64,000 nucleotides of DNA from NCBI GenBank assembly GCA_963693315.1, contig OY856187.1, forward strand, positions 381,289,460 through 381,353,459, read 5' to 3'. The DNA comes from Diogma glabrata (taxonomy: Eukaryota > Arthropoda > Insecta > Diptera > Cylindrotomidae). This document shows positions 10,573-22,557 of the stretch, in pieces. The notes beneath the pieces were generated by a model, which was given only the letters and a program-made list of their open reading frames with translations, was not told where the DNA came from and ran no database searches. Numbering within the stretch: position 1 is the first letter of the stretch; each line of letters starts with the position of its first letter. The position numbers and the translations under genes are program-made.

Positions 10573-12060
10573 GGGCTCCGTTTTTTCTACGGAACACTAT
10601 TGGTGAGAATAAGACGAGTTTTTCACATTATATCGATTATCTCATAAACTATAAATGCTATGGACCTGAAATTTGAGGTGCATATAAAAATAACCTGTGA
10701 TAGATACAAATAAAACTAAAGTGGTTTTCGTTTGGTTTACAGGGTTACGATGTGAGACTTATAGATTCAAGCATATGGTATTATATGAAAGGGCTTCATT
10801 TCAGTATTCCTTAAAAATTTATTTAGGAATTTTGCACCTCACCTTTTTTTGTATAATTTTGAATAATGGCGTTTTCTTCGTGTTTTCTTACTTTGATTAG
10901 CTCCGAACCTAACTGATCGAAAATCTTCAAATGTATTTGGAATGATAGAAAAATTATTATGTTTTAAATAAAAAATATATAAAAGTGTCATATACTCATA
11001 ATTATATTTATTAAGGGAGTGGAAATGAGGAGGGGTAAAAACACTATTTAAAATGTGGTCAAGTGGGGAGTCATTTGAAAGAACACCTAATTTATAAATC
11101 ATTACAATTTGTTTTAGAATTTTGCGGTGTACCGTTTTTGAGTTATGGTCAAAAAAGTTCAAAATTCAGACCACCCCCTCCTCCTTCGTTTCAACACTTT
11201 CTAAAAGAAAAATTTGAAAAGATTCACAGAGCTCCTAGCTCTGAATTAGGTAAATTTTGTATGAAAACTATAGCGAAGTCTTAAATAATTATATATCTGT
11301 GTGTTTAGGGGATGTGGGTAGAGAGGGTAAAAAAAACCGTTTTTGACCCAAGCGAGGAAAGAGCATCTAATTTATAAATCATTGCAATTTTTTTTAGAAT
11401 TTTGCGGTGCACAGTTTTTGAGTTATTGTCAAAAAAATGCAAAATTCAGATCGTTCCCCCCCTACGTTTCGACACTGATTGACAGAAAAATTTGTAAAAA
11501 TTCACAGAGTTTATATTTGGTAAATTTTGTATGAAAATTATAGTGAAATCTCAAATAATTATATATCCGTGTGTTTACGGGAGGGGGGCATAGAGGGTAA
11601 AAAAACCTTTTTTGACCCAAGCGAATGTGGGGTGTCATTTGAAAGAACACCTAATTTATAAATCATTGTAATTTGTTTTAGAATTTTGGTTGCACATTTT
11701 TTGAGTTATGGTAAAAAAAGTGCAAAATTCAGACCGTTCCTCCCTCTACGTTTCGACACTGATCGACAGAAAAATTTGAAAAAATTCACAAATCTAGGAA
11801 GATTGGTAAATTTGTATAAAAACTACATCGAAATCTCAAATAATTATATTTCTGTGTGTCAAAAAAACCTATTTTGACCCAAGCGATGTCATTTGAAAGA
11901 GCACATAATTTAGAAATCATTGCAATTTTTTTAGAATTTTGCGGTGCACAGTTTTTGTGTTAATGTAAAAAAAATATTTTTAGTATGTGGCATCTCCACC
12001 CACCTAAATTTCGACACTTGATTGACCAAAAAAATAATCATATTTAAACCATTTACAAGC
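10573..12060 (+). repeat. R6 dispersed repeat, copy 2, internally expanded
   Basis: It begins 'agggctccgttttttctacggaacactattggtgaga', the best-preserved left end of the R6 family in this window (compare 63805). It is longer than copy 1 because its interior is amplified into the four-unit array at 11057-12050. No right end like that of copy 1 is clear. Confidence 0.5.
11057..12050 (+). repeat. four-copy tandem repeat, ~263-291 bp unit
   Basis: Units start at 11057, 11348, 11617 and 11880 with 'caag(c)g...gtcatttgaaaga'. Each then contains 'cacctaatttataaatcatt', 'gaattttgcggtg', 'ttttgagttatgg' and 'tttcgacactgat'. Divergence is visible as scattered substitutions and small indels, and the last unit is shorter. 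The open frames here (11063-11284, 11343-11534, 11686-11877, and the opposite-strand ones) are repeat artefacts, as the same frame reappears in every unit. Confidence 0.8.
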
Positions 12061-12579
12061 TGGTGTAATTGAATCTTTCTTGAGTTACCATAAACAGCTA
12101 TGGATAAGATTTAACCTAGAGTAACATTTTTTGACTTTTTGATCAATGTAGATTTTATTCGAATTTACTATTGACATTTCGACGGCTACAGTTCATTTAC
12201 GTGTAGCTACATTTTATAAAAATTGAACAGAAGCTCAGAAAATGATTTATTGTGATTCTAAATAAGCTTGAAAATAAAAAATTTTTATCAATAACTCAAA
12301 AAAACTATTTTCTTTTAATTTATTGATAGTAATTTTTTTTTTTAAAAGCTTGTTTAGAATCGCAGTAAATCCTTTTGTGAGCATCTGTTCAGTAGATAAA
12401 GTAGATAAAGTAGCATAGATAAAGTAGCTTCGGTTAATATACTTAATTTGGTTTGACAAATTTTTTGGATAGTTCTGTTTCTACTTTTATTGGTGTGACA
12501 CAATTTTTTTCATATACACAACTGTGTGATCCCGAAATCTACCTACTTTTAGCGGATATCCTGTCGCTTAAACTTATTT

Positions 12580-12760
12580 CAATAGCAACATTAAGTGGTC
12601 CTCTTTTAGGCTTCCTTCTTTTAATAGGAATACAATTGGTGAGAGTATACGACATGTTTCCCCAATATATCAACTATCTCATGCCCTACAAATCTTTTAA
12701 ATAAAAAATTTGATATGTGTATCAAACTAACTTATTTACACAGGTTGCCGCTTAAAAAAA
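12580..12760 (+). repeat. R6 dispersed repeat, copy 3 (partial)
   Basis: The sequence 'ggaatacaattggtgagagtatacgac', then 'tatctcatgccctacaaatc' and 'caaactaacttatttacacagg', aligns with the left ~180 bp of R6. It is more diverged than the copy at 63805. Confidence 0.4.
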
Positions 12761-13386
12761 TTGGGATTGTTGTTAAAGAAAGTACATTTTCTACAGAGTC
12801 AAGCAAAGTACCATATGAGAGGGATTTCAAATATTAAAACCTTCTTACTAAAATCCTATAAAATCCTATATGTTAAGTTCCTATCTCCAATCTGGTTCAC
12901 AGTCTTGAACAAGTACTTTACTATTATATTTTAATCAATTCATTCAAATTTAAGTCATTTCAATTTAGGATTAATATTTGCAGACCTGTGGTGCGTTATT
13001 TCTAATTCACAAGAAAATTTACAAGGATTGTACCTGTAGTGGCTAATATATTTAAATCTAAATAATTAATTTCTACAAACATAAACGATCTTTTACTCGT
13101 GACACAAACGGTCTTAACAATGTTCGACAAGTCTCATTGTAACGCCAATTGAATAATTAATTAATCAATTAATTATTCAAAAACAACGAAAACATCAAAA
13201 AATCACTTTCGGTTCAATGGAATATCTTTTTTTGTATGGTGGTAAAAGGTAAAGTTTACTTCAGTTCTTCGCTATTAGACTTTCGTGACACACATAAATT
13301 TATCTAATTAAAGATTCTAATTCATAAATAAGTGCGCGTGTTAATTAGTTGGAAATCAATACGTGTAGATACAAATTAAAAAATAT
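12761..13386. other. AT-rich intergenic DNA, nothing recognised
   Basis: No open frame, array or terminal repeat is visible apart from a short self-complementary aattaattaatcaattaatt stretch near 13150. Confidence 0.4.
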
Positions 13387-15144
13387 GGAGGGGCTGAAAT
13401 CTCAAGCTCTGAGATATCAAGACTTCGGTCTGGGTTAAGGATTTTGATATAGTTTTCGGCAACAAAACTTTTATGAGGACATGGTTTTTAGTTTTGGGCA
13501 GCGATGAATATCAAACATAACTCTTTGTTAAAGTACAAGTATTCAGAGATAGACTCTGTCTAAAAATTTATTACAAAACTAACACGAAACATCAATACGT
13601 TGCCGGATAATTGTAATCAAAATTCCAAAAATATTGTTAAATTAAATAAAATCAAACTTTTTCAAAATTCCAAAAATATTCTAAAAATAAGAATGAAATC
13701 AAATATTTAAACTTTTTCTAAATTCTGATGATATGCCAAAAATTCTTAAAAATTCGAACTTTTCCAAAATTCTAAAAATATTGCAAAAATTATTACAAAA
13801 TCAAAAATTAAAACTTTTTTCAAAATTCCAAAAATTATAATAATATCAAAAATTAAAAATTTTTCAAAATTCTAAAAATATTTCAAAAATTCTTACAAAA
13901 TCAAAAATTAAAACTTTTGCCGAAATTCTAAAAATATTGCAAAAATTATTACAAAATCAAAAATACAAACTTTTTCAAAATTCCAAAAATATTTCAAAAA
14001 CTACAACAAATTCAAAAATTTCCATGTCCAATTTCATTTTAAATTACATTTACGTCATAAAAACAGCTACATTTTTTTTCCCAAAATATTGGCTAAAAAA
14101 TTAAATGAAATCATTTTTTGACACACTTGACATTATTTTTTGACAAACTTATAATGCCATAATTCTCTATAATGATAATAAAATATAATGTCATACGAAC
14201 TATTAATTTTATTTTTTTCTAAGAAAATTGGGTAAAAAATAAATAAAAACCTTTCTTTTGACACACTTGACAACATTTTTTGACAAACTTATAATGCCAT
14301 AATTCTCAATAATAATAATAAAATTTCATTTCAAACAAACAATTTATTTTCTTTCCAAAAAATTGGGTAAAAAACTAAATAAAAATCTTTTGACACACTT
14401 GACAACATTTTGTTGACAAACTTATAATGCCATAATTCTCAATAATAATAATAAAATTTCATTTTAAGCAAACAATTTTATTTCCAAAAAATTGGGTAAA
14501 AAAAAAATAAAAATCTTTCTTTTGACACACTTGACAACACTTTTTTGACTAACTTATAATACCATAATTCTCAATAATAATAAATAAAACTTCATTTCAA
14601 ACAAACAATTAATTTCATATTTTTTTTCCAAAAAATTAGGTAAAAAAATAAATAAAAATCTTTCTTTTGACACACTTGACATCTTTTTTTTGACAAACTT
14701 ATAATGCAATAATCTACTTTTTGATCTCACATACCAATCCCGACCATCAAGATTTCTCCAAATTCAATGTTCCTACTCGTAATCACTTAAAATGAACGTT
14801 TTTTAAGCCAAAAATATGCAAATTTCCTTGTTTTGACACACATAATGATTTTTTTGACACACTTCCGGTACAGTTATCGAACACAGCGTCCTTTCGGACC
14901 TGTCCCTTGAGTATACCTATTTTTGAAATCCCTCCAGTGGTTTTCCCTGCAGCGTAGGTAATGACGGCCGGCCGGCCGGCCGACAGACAGACATACATTT
15001 TTTTTTTTTTGCTTTTTTAGAATCAGGAGGTCCTAAAACGTCGAGAAATGTCAAAAAAAGTGGGGGTAAGAATTTCACTTTGAGCTCATGAATGTAATAC
15101 TTAGGTCTTTCAGACCGAAGTAATTAGGTCTTTCAGACCGAAGT
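13387..15144 (+). mobile_element. non-coding repeat family A, copy 1
   Basis: This is the first of three long copies (others 20499-22218 inverted, 53870-55212). It starts GGAGGGGCTGAAATCTCA with ACTTCGGTCTG close behind. Order inside: a region of degenerate ttccaaaaatattt monomers (13565-14030), an array of ~140-bp units built on tttgacacacttgacaac (14114-14720), a unique stretch ending in a GGCCGGCC run with gacagacagac (14970-14995), and a terminal near-palindrome ACTTAGGTCTTTCAGACCGAAGT. Here the terminal palindrome is partly doubled. The ACTTCGGTCTG near the left end is the inverse of the right end. There is no coding capacity, and the superfamily is unknown. Confidence 0.75.
14114..14720 (+). 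repeat. tandem array inside element A (~132-147 bp unit)
   Basis: Five units begin near 14114, 14256, 14388, 14520 and 14667. Each contains ttgacacacttgacaac, ttgacaaacttataatgcca, an (aat)n stretch and a ccaaaaaattgggtaaaaaa block. Fewer units are present in copy C (53870-55212), so unit number varies between copies. Confidence 0.8.
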
Positions 15145-15152
15145 AATAAACA

Positions 15153-17455
15153 ATATATGGGATGTTCTTTGTCAAACGTAACAATGCCGTTTGATAAATT
15201 TTACCGAATTTGGGCTTAAAATTATCGTTTTAGAATCCGCTATCTGGTTCCGTTGGGCAGTTTTGGAAATTTCAAAATGGCGGCTCACAATTGCGGCTAG
15301 AAACTCAGAAATTTCGAGTCTTCAGATAAAAATGTTCGTGAAAAAAATTTCCAATATCATTGTTTTTGTTTCGCAAATTGTTGGCAAGAGATGGTTCTAA
15401 AAATCTGATATGATAAGCTGGTGAAATTCAACATGGTGGGTTCGAGATAGCGGATCAAAAACTGATATAGCTGAGAGGGTGATAACAATCAAATGTTTTC
15501 CTCCAAACATTGCACAAAATTCGTTTTGGTGGGGTTTGTGGGGTCGCTGATCACGAATCCGTATGTAGAATTTTGGAATTCAAGATGGCGAATCTAAGAT
15601 GGCGGACAAAATTTTAAAAAATCAACCGTTTTATACCAAATTTAGTGTATAGGGGGGTTTTCGAGGTTGCTGAATACGATTCTAATGTCAGATTTCTAAA
15701 ACTCTACATTTTAAGATGGCAGATCTAAGATGGCGGACAAGATTTTAAAAAATCCATCGTTTTACACCAAATTTAGTGTATACTGGGTTTTCGAGGTTGC
15801 TGTATACGATTTTAATGTCAGATTTCTAAAACTCTAAATTTTAAGATGATGAATCTAAGATGGCGGATCTAAGATGACTGATAGCAAAGTTGAGGGCAGA
15901 TTTCTAACAATTCCCAAATCAAGAAAATGATTTCTGTCAATTCTGATGTTAATAATGTTAATTCTGATTCATTTTTAATTTTCTTTTATTGTTTTATCAA
16001 CTTTTTAATTTGTTTTGTTTTTTGTGCATTTTTAGATTTTTTTTATAATTTTTATTATTACTTCTCACTTTGTTTAAGAATAATTTGTAGTTGACAATAT
16101 TTCAGATGCATCAGAGTACATACATGCATTAAGGTTATTGTTTGAGGATACCTTGCTTTGGCAATGTTAGAAACGGTTGGTGCTGTGGAAAATCTTTTTG
16201 CCAGTTTTTATGAGTTCTATCATAATCTGTTTTAGAATAGTGAAAAAATGTGTCATTAGGGAATTTATTTTTAGCCCAGTTGAAAAGTTCAGTAGAGCTT
16301 AGAATAAAATCATTCCCTTTATCTTGCAAGCTAGTTTTTGCTGCCGGGTTTTTTAATATTGCTGATAGTCCGTCAAAACTTCCCTTTCCATGTGCTGTAG
16401 CATTATTATGCCATTCTGCCTCTATGCCAAAATCATCTTTGTGGTGCACTAAATTGACCATCTGGTACTGATTTTTGAAGTGCTGCCTTGTTCCGTCTGA
16501 CACATGGAAAATTTTTATAATTTTAGGACATTTTTTTTATATCAGGTATAAGATTCTAAAGTATTAACTAACTTTAATACGATGTAAAAATCATTTTTAC
16601 TAACGGAAATATTTTTTTACATTTTTCCATCTATCCTTTTCTTGATTTGCGAATTGTCAGAAATCTGCCCTCAACTTTGCTATCAGCAATAAATCACTGT
16701 AGCGAAATTTGGTATAGACTGGTTGAATTTTTGAAATTTTAGATCCCCCATCGTAAAATGTAGAGTTTTAGAAATCTGACATTAAAATCGTATTCAGCAA
16801 CCTCGGAAACCCCCCTATACACTAAATTTGGTGTAAAACGGTTATTTTTTTAAATTTTGGTCCGCCATCTTAGATCCACCAACTTAAAATGTAGAGTTTT
16901 AGAAATCTGACGTTAAAATCGTATTCAGCAACCTCGAAAACCCCCCTATACACTAAATTTGGTATAAAACGGTTGATTTTTTAAAATTTTGTCCGCCGTC
17001 TTAGATCCGCCATCTTGAATTCCAAAATTCTACATACGGATTCGTGATCGGCGACCCCACAAACTCCGCCCAAAATAATTTTGTGCAATGTTTGGAGGAA
17101 AACATTTGATTGTTATCACCCTCTCAGCTATATCAGTTTTTGATCCGCTATCTTGAATCCACCATATTGAATTTCACCAGCTTATCATATCAAATTTTTA
17201 GAGCCATCCCTTGCCAACAAAAACAATGATATTGGATGCAAAAAAATTTTTTCACGAACATTTTTATCTGAAGACTTGAATTTTCTTGGATTTCTAGCCG
17301 CAATTGTGAGCCGCCATTTTGGAATTTCCGAAACCGCCCATTGGAACCAGATAGCGGATTCTAAAACGATAATTTTAAGTCCGAATTCGGTAAAATTTAT
17401 CAAACGGCATTTTGTTCAGAGCGTTGTTACGTTTGACAAAGAACGTCCCATATAT
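15153..17455. mobile_element. element E: long-terminal-inverted-repeat DNA transposon remnant
   Basis: The left arm (about 15159-15929) is matched in inverted orientation by the right arm (about 16633-17449). Both begin GGGAYGTTCTTTGTCAAACG and are flanked by atatat. The arms (~780 bp) contain repeats of a ~125-bp subunit with GGTYGCTGA.YACGA and aagatggcggatc motifs, three per arm. The ~700-bp centre holds a piece of a protein-coding region (16135-16503, minus). Element A abuts on the left. The layout recalls foldback or long-TIR DNA transposons. The target duplication cannot be fixed because the flanks are palindromic. Confidence 0.75.
16135..16503 (-). pseudogene. D-D-E-like transposase fragment in element E
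   Basis: The open frame runs from a GTG at 16503 to a stop at 16135 (122 codons) and opens SDGTRQHFKNQYQMVNL, then FGIEAEWHNNATAHGKG and SFDGLSAILKNPAAKTSLQ. From memory, a family of uncharacterised invertebrate transposon proteins shares the order 'fSDGa..qyKN', 'aEWHffatsHGKg', 'DG.ggt.Kr.a..aSLq'. There the SDG aspartate and the AEWH glutamate look like the second and third acidic residues of an RNase H-like (D-D-E) fold. The frame upstream is closed within ~50 codons, so the N-terminal half with the first Asp is missing. It is a decayed fragment. The assignment rests on motif recall only. Confidence 0.55.
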
Positions 17456-18470
17456 ATTTAGTTTGTAGCTTTGTAGCTATTTGAAAATTACTGGTGTTAT
17501 AATTATCCACAAACATATCAGAAGAATATCGATATTTATAAACCCGTGAGCTCTGAGTTTCGGAAAGGCTAATTACTCGTCTATCCACTCCTATTTAAAA
17601 CTACAATAACTTTAATTAAGGTTTTTGTATTGTTTTCTACTTCGAGTTTTGTGTTTTTCTACTTTCGCTAAAGGAAGTGGTGGTTGTTCTACCGAACAGC
17701 TATTTATTTTGAACTTCAATAATTTGAAATATTGATATCCGATTTGAATGAAATTTAATACAAACGGCTCTACACAAACTCAAAATTATTCTGAAGACCA
17801 ACTCTTTAAACCATTTCCGGTCAAGTTATAAATGTTGGACTTTTATTAAAATATATCTACGACAAATCGATGGCAACAGTAAGTCAACGATTGAAGTATT
17901 TGATGGATATAAGCTCACTATATTTCTTATACATTAGGTTTCTTTCTATGTTTTCATCAGGGTTACCAAAAATACCTGAAATCCTTTAAATCTAGTGGAA
18001 TAAATTTTCTTCGTTGTAGAAATAACAGCAGGGACCTAGGTTGACTTCTAACTGAATCATTAATTAAACAAAAACAAAAATTTGAACATAACTCTCAAAC
18101 TCAGCTTTCTCCGACAGTCAAAGATTGAATTATACATTCCATGGAAGAAGGTCTTACAGAAAGTCTCTTAAGAGAAGGTCTTTAAATAATTGTTTAATGT
18201 TTAACAATGAGCTTGCCATTTGCATCATCATCATTACATCCTCATAAAGAATATAATAACTGTTGAAATCATCCACAACAAATAACAATTACTTAATATT
18301 AGAAAATTAGTAATGTTTCATTCCAAAATAATTTATTACTGACATTACTTAATTTTAAATTAATTTTCCGCAATTAAACGATATAGATTATACGTAACTA
18401 TGTACAAATAGATTTTACATAAATAATTTATAATATGCATAGAAAAAAATTAAATGAGCTCAATTTCTCA
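17456..18470. other. intergenic DNA, nothing recognised
   Basis: No reading frame or repeat assignment can be supported here. Confidence 0.4.
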
Positions 18471-19543
18471 TGGAAGGATCAGTTTTTCTTGTACTCCAGT
18501 TCCTGCTTTTGACATATAAATTAACGTGAAATATTATATACGCCTGGAAATAGCAGTAAGATATCACTAGCCATGGTGATATTATAAGGGTGCTGACGGA
18601 TGAACTGTCTTTAGTCAACGGTAGCACTCAGTTATGGAATATACCTTAAGGACGGCCGTTTAGGAAGTTGTGCACTTGCGCAAGAAAAGAAATTTACTTG
18701 CTCGACGAAATTAGCCATTATATATTTTATATCTGGCCTTTAAGCATTAAAGAAGATGGTGACTCACATGATCAAGGAATATGCCATGAAATGGTTTCTT
18801 GGTAAAACAACTTTAATATTTTTCGTGCAAATTTTTTAAAAAGTTTGCATTTTATTTTTATTTCCTTTATCCTAACATGAAATGCTGGCCTATATCATAT
18901 TTTGTATGTGATAGGATTTATTGTTTAGTTGTCTATTCGTAAAATATAAAAAACAAAAGAAAACGTCCATCAAAACCTTAGAACGCATGTTGTTGTGGGA
19001 CCTTGATTTTTTTATTCGCCTACATATTAAAGTGTTACTTTATTACTGTGATTTGCGGTTTTAAAGTATCACTTTTCAACTATTTATTTTGTTGTCATAG
19101 CTACGTCCAAAAAAGTAAAAAGCATTTGTATTTGTTTAAATTCTATGAAAAATAAAATTTTTTATCAAAGCAACCCTTAAATTCAAAATTTCATTATCCA
19201 TTAAAAATAGTTGTTATCATTTGTTGTCATAGCTACACAATAATTTGGAAAAAAATAATAAATATTTTGTCAAAGGTTACTTGTTCCACATATTTTTATT
19301 TTACAATTTATGAAAATTTATAATTTTATTTTAGAATAAACAAATTTTCTTAAAATATTTTGCTTGCGGCGAATAAAAAATAGTATATGATGCACGGACG
19401 TAAGCTATTTTGGACTTAATGTGGGTGCAAATCTCGGCTAGCGCCTTGACTTGCAAACTCCACATCCGTCCTAAATCTTTAGCTTTACGTTCTAGCATCA
19501 TAATGTACTATTATGTATTGTGATTCCTACTACAAAACACATT
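18471..19543 (+). repeat. R3 dispersed repeat / LINE 3' end, interrupted by element D
   Basis: The block with 'agatatcactagccatggtgatat', 'ggatgaactgtctttagtcaacggtagcac' and 'gatcaaggaatatgc' recurs inverted at 34000-34620 and in part at 24655 and 27140. At 18960-19000 'cgcatgttgttgtgggacc' resembles the final codons of LINE ORF2 seen at 58.9 kb (reading LRTHVVVGP). At 19515 'tattgtgattcctactacaaaac' resembles the same LINE's 3' UTR. Element D starts at 19544 directly after this, so D inserted into a LINE 3' end. Confidence 0.6.
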
Positions 19544-20498
19544 TAGTACAGTCTGTGAAGGGGGAATCAACATACAATTAATTATAATGAAAACTACATT
19601 TTTAAATCGAAAATTTTCTTTTATAACATGTTATTTATACCCTCAGGATCATTCGTCGGTCATAAAAAGTTGGTGGTCGACCTCCCTTATTTTACTACCC
19701 CTTAATATACCTTTTATCAAAATAAAATATTTTGTCGATTTATAATTTTTTAAATAATACGTTTTTTAGCCTGAAAATAGATTCCTATACGTTTTTTTGG
19801 TCGCTGATTACGAATCCGACGTCAATTTTCCAAAATAATAACGTGAAAAGCGGAAAATCGAGAAAATTTTACCGAATTTCCAATTTTAGAGTATTATTAC
19901 GAGTTGCATATCATTTTCAATGTTTTTAAGTACGCTGGCAACGAATTTTCACTCAAAAAGTAAAAATCTTTAAAAAGCATTGGAAAACTGTGAAAATTAT
20001 TTGGAAAATTTGGAAAATTATGATTGCAAAACCATGCAATATATCGTTTTAGTGTTTTTTTTGGTCTTTGATCTCAAATATTTTTAATGAAGAAAATTTT
20101 CTATTTTCCCGGAAAATGGCAAAAAAAATTTTCCGATTAAAAAATTTAAATTTTTTATTTAAAATTTAAATGTTGTATAGATGCATGTATAAATTTTTAA
20201 TGCGAGTTTACTGCGCTTCAGTAGGTGCAGGTAATTTTGTCGTGTTTTTTTTGGTCACTGACTTCGAATTTGATATTTATATTTAAGAAAAATTTTCTAT
20301 TTTCTCGGAAAATAGCAAAAAAAAAATTTCTGATAAAAAAATTTAAAAAATTTAAGTACGATTAAATAATAATACATGTTTTGGTGACTTTGTGGTCAAA
20401 TTTGATATTTAAAATAATAAAAAAAATTTATTTAGTCGGAAAATTATGAAAAACTCCTGCAAGTAATATTATTTGGTTTTAAGCTGTAAACAAATATT

Positions 20499-22218
20499 AC
20501 TTCGGTCTGAAAGACCTAAGTATTACATTCATGAGCTCAAAGTGAAATTCTTACCCCCACTTTTTTTGACATTTCTCGACGTTTAAGGACCTCCTGCCTG
20601 ATTCTAAAAAAGCAAAAAAAACTGAATGTCTGTCTGCCGGCCGGCTGGCTGGCCGGCCGTCATTATGTACGCTGCTGGGAAAACCGCTGGAGGGATTTCA
20701 AAAATTTTTTTTCTATAAATAGGTATACACAAGGGACAGGTCCGAAAGGACGCGAAAGGAATTATAAGTCCGCAAGGACGCTGTGTTTGATAACTGTACT
20801 GGAAGTGTGTCAAAAAAATCATCATGTGTGTCAAAAATAGCAAATTTTCATATTTTTGGCTTAAAAAACGTTCATCTTAAGTGATTACGAGTAGGAACAT
20901 TAAATTTGGAGAAATCTTGATGGTAGGGATTGGTATGTGAGATCAAAAACTAGATTATTGCATTATAAGTTTGTCAAAAAAATGTTGTCAAGTGTGTCAA
21001 AAGAAAGATTTTTATTTATTTTTTTACCCAACTTTTTGGAAAAAAATAAAATTGTTTGTTTGAAATAAAATTTTGTTATTATTATTGAGAATTATGGCAT
21101 TATAAGTTTGTCAAAAAAATGTTGTCAACTGTGTCAAAAAATGACATCATTTATTTTTTAGCCAATTTTTTGGAAAAAAAATGTAGCTGTTTTTATGACG
21201 TAAATGTAATTGAAAATGTAATTGGACACGGAAATTTTTGAATTTGTTATAGTTTTTGAAATATTTTTGGAATTTTGAAAAAGTTTGCATTTTATTTTGT
21301 AATAATTTTTGCAATATTTTTAGAATTTCGGGAAAAGTTTTAATCTTTGATTTTGTAAGAATTTTTGGAATATTTTTAGAATGTTGAAAAAATTTTAATT
21401 TTTGATTTTATTATAATTTTTGGAATTTTGAAAAAATTTTCAATTTTTGATTTTGTAATAATTTATGCAATATTTTTAGAATTTTGGAATAAGTTTGAAT
21501 TTTTAAGAATTTTTGGATTATTATTGGAATTTAGAAAAAGTTTAAATATTTGATTTCATTGTAATTTTTAGAATATTTTTGGAATTTTGGAAAAGGTTTC
21601 AATTTTTGATTTTGTTATAATTTTTGCAATATTTTTAGAATTTTGAAAAAAGTTTCATTTTTTGATTTTGTAAGAATTTTTGGAATATTTTTAGAATTTT
21701 GAAAAATTTAAAATTATTGATTTTATTATAATTTTTAGAATTTTGACACGGAAATTTTTGAATTTGTTATAGTTTTTGAAATATTTTTGGAATTTTGGAA
21801 AAAGTTTGTATTTTTGATCTTGTAATAATTTTTGCAATACTTTTAGAATTTCGGGAAAAGTTTTAATTTTTGATTTTGTAATAATTTTTGCAATATTTTT
21901 AGAATTCTGGAAAAGTTTGAATATCTAAGAATTTTTGGAATATTATCGAAATTTAGAAAAAGTTTAAATATTGATTATGAAATATGATTTTATTCTAATT
22001 TTTGGAATATTTTTGACATTTTGAAAAAGTTTGATTTTATTTAATTTAACAATATTTTTGGAATTTTCCGGCAACGTATTGATGTTTCGTGTTAGTTTTG
22101 TAATAAATTAAAACTAAAAACCATGTCCTCGTGAATGTTTTTTGCCGAAAACTATATCAAAATCCTTTACCCAGACCGAAGTCTTGATATCTCAGAGCTG
22201 TGAGATTTCAGCCCCTCC
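20499..22218 (-). mobile_element. repeat family A, copy B, nested in element D
   Basis: This is an inverted copy of the family at 13387-15144. It starts ACTTCGGTCTGAAAGACC (the right end of A in reverse) and ends TTTCAGCCCCTCC. Inside, in reverse order, are the GGCC-rich stretch (20636-20660), two ttgacaaact/ttgacac units and a long run of aatatttttggaatttt monomers. It splits the left arm of D at a point where the right arm is continuous (about 25215). The five bases ATATT occur on both sides, so they may be a target duplication. The open frame at 20604-20843 is spurious. Confidence 0.8.
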
Positions 22219-22557
22219 ATATTTTTTTATTGTTTTTAACTTTTTTTTTCAATGATGATTGTGAGTTATAAAATTATAATAAAAATTATCCTCAAAAAAT
22301 TCCAAAAATAATAAAATAATTTTATTTTACTGCGTAGCATACAAAATTTTATATATTTTTTAATGTCCTTGAAAATACATTTTTTGTTATAAATATTGAA
22401 TAATTTTAATTAAGAAAAAAAAAATGAGATTTATAATTTTTTTTTATTGTAAGTTTTTGAAAGTAATAAGTTTTAAATATTTTATTTAAGAAAATAAAGA
22501 TAAAACGGAACTGTATACGCTCCGTTCCACTACTACTTTTAGGTTTAAAAAAATGAA

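Noticed and set aside
11063..11877. Small open frames at 11.06-11.88 kb as related genes
   Set aside because: They are the same frame repeated in a tandem array, with indels and no domain.
16250..16471. Plus-strand frame in element E
   Set aside because: Antisense to the D-D-E-like fragment, which has recognisable motifs.
20604..20843. 79-codon frame rich in Cys/Pro
   Set aside because: It lies in the GC-rich stretch of the non-coding A family and is not preserved in the other copies.
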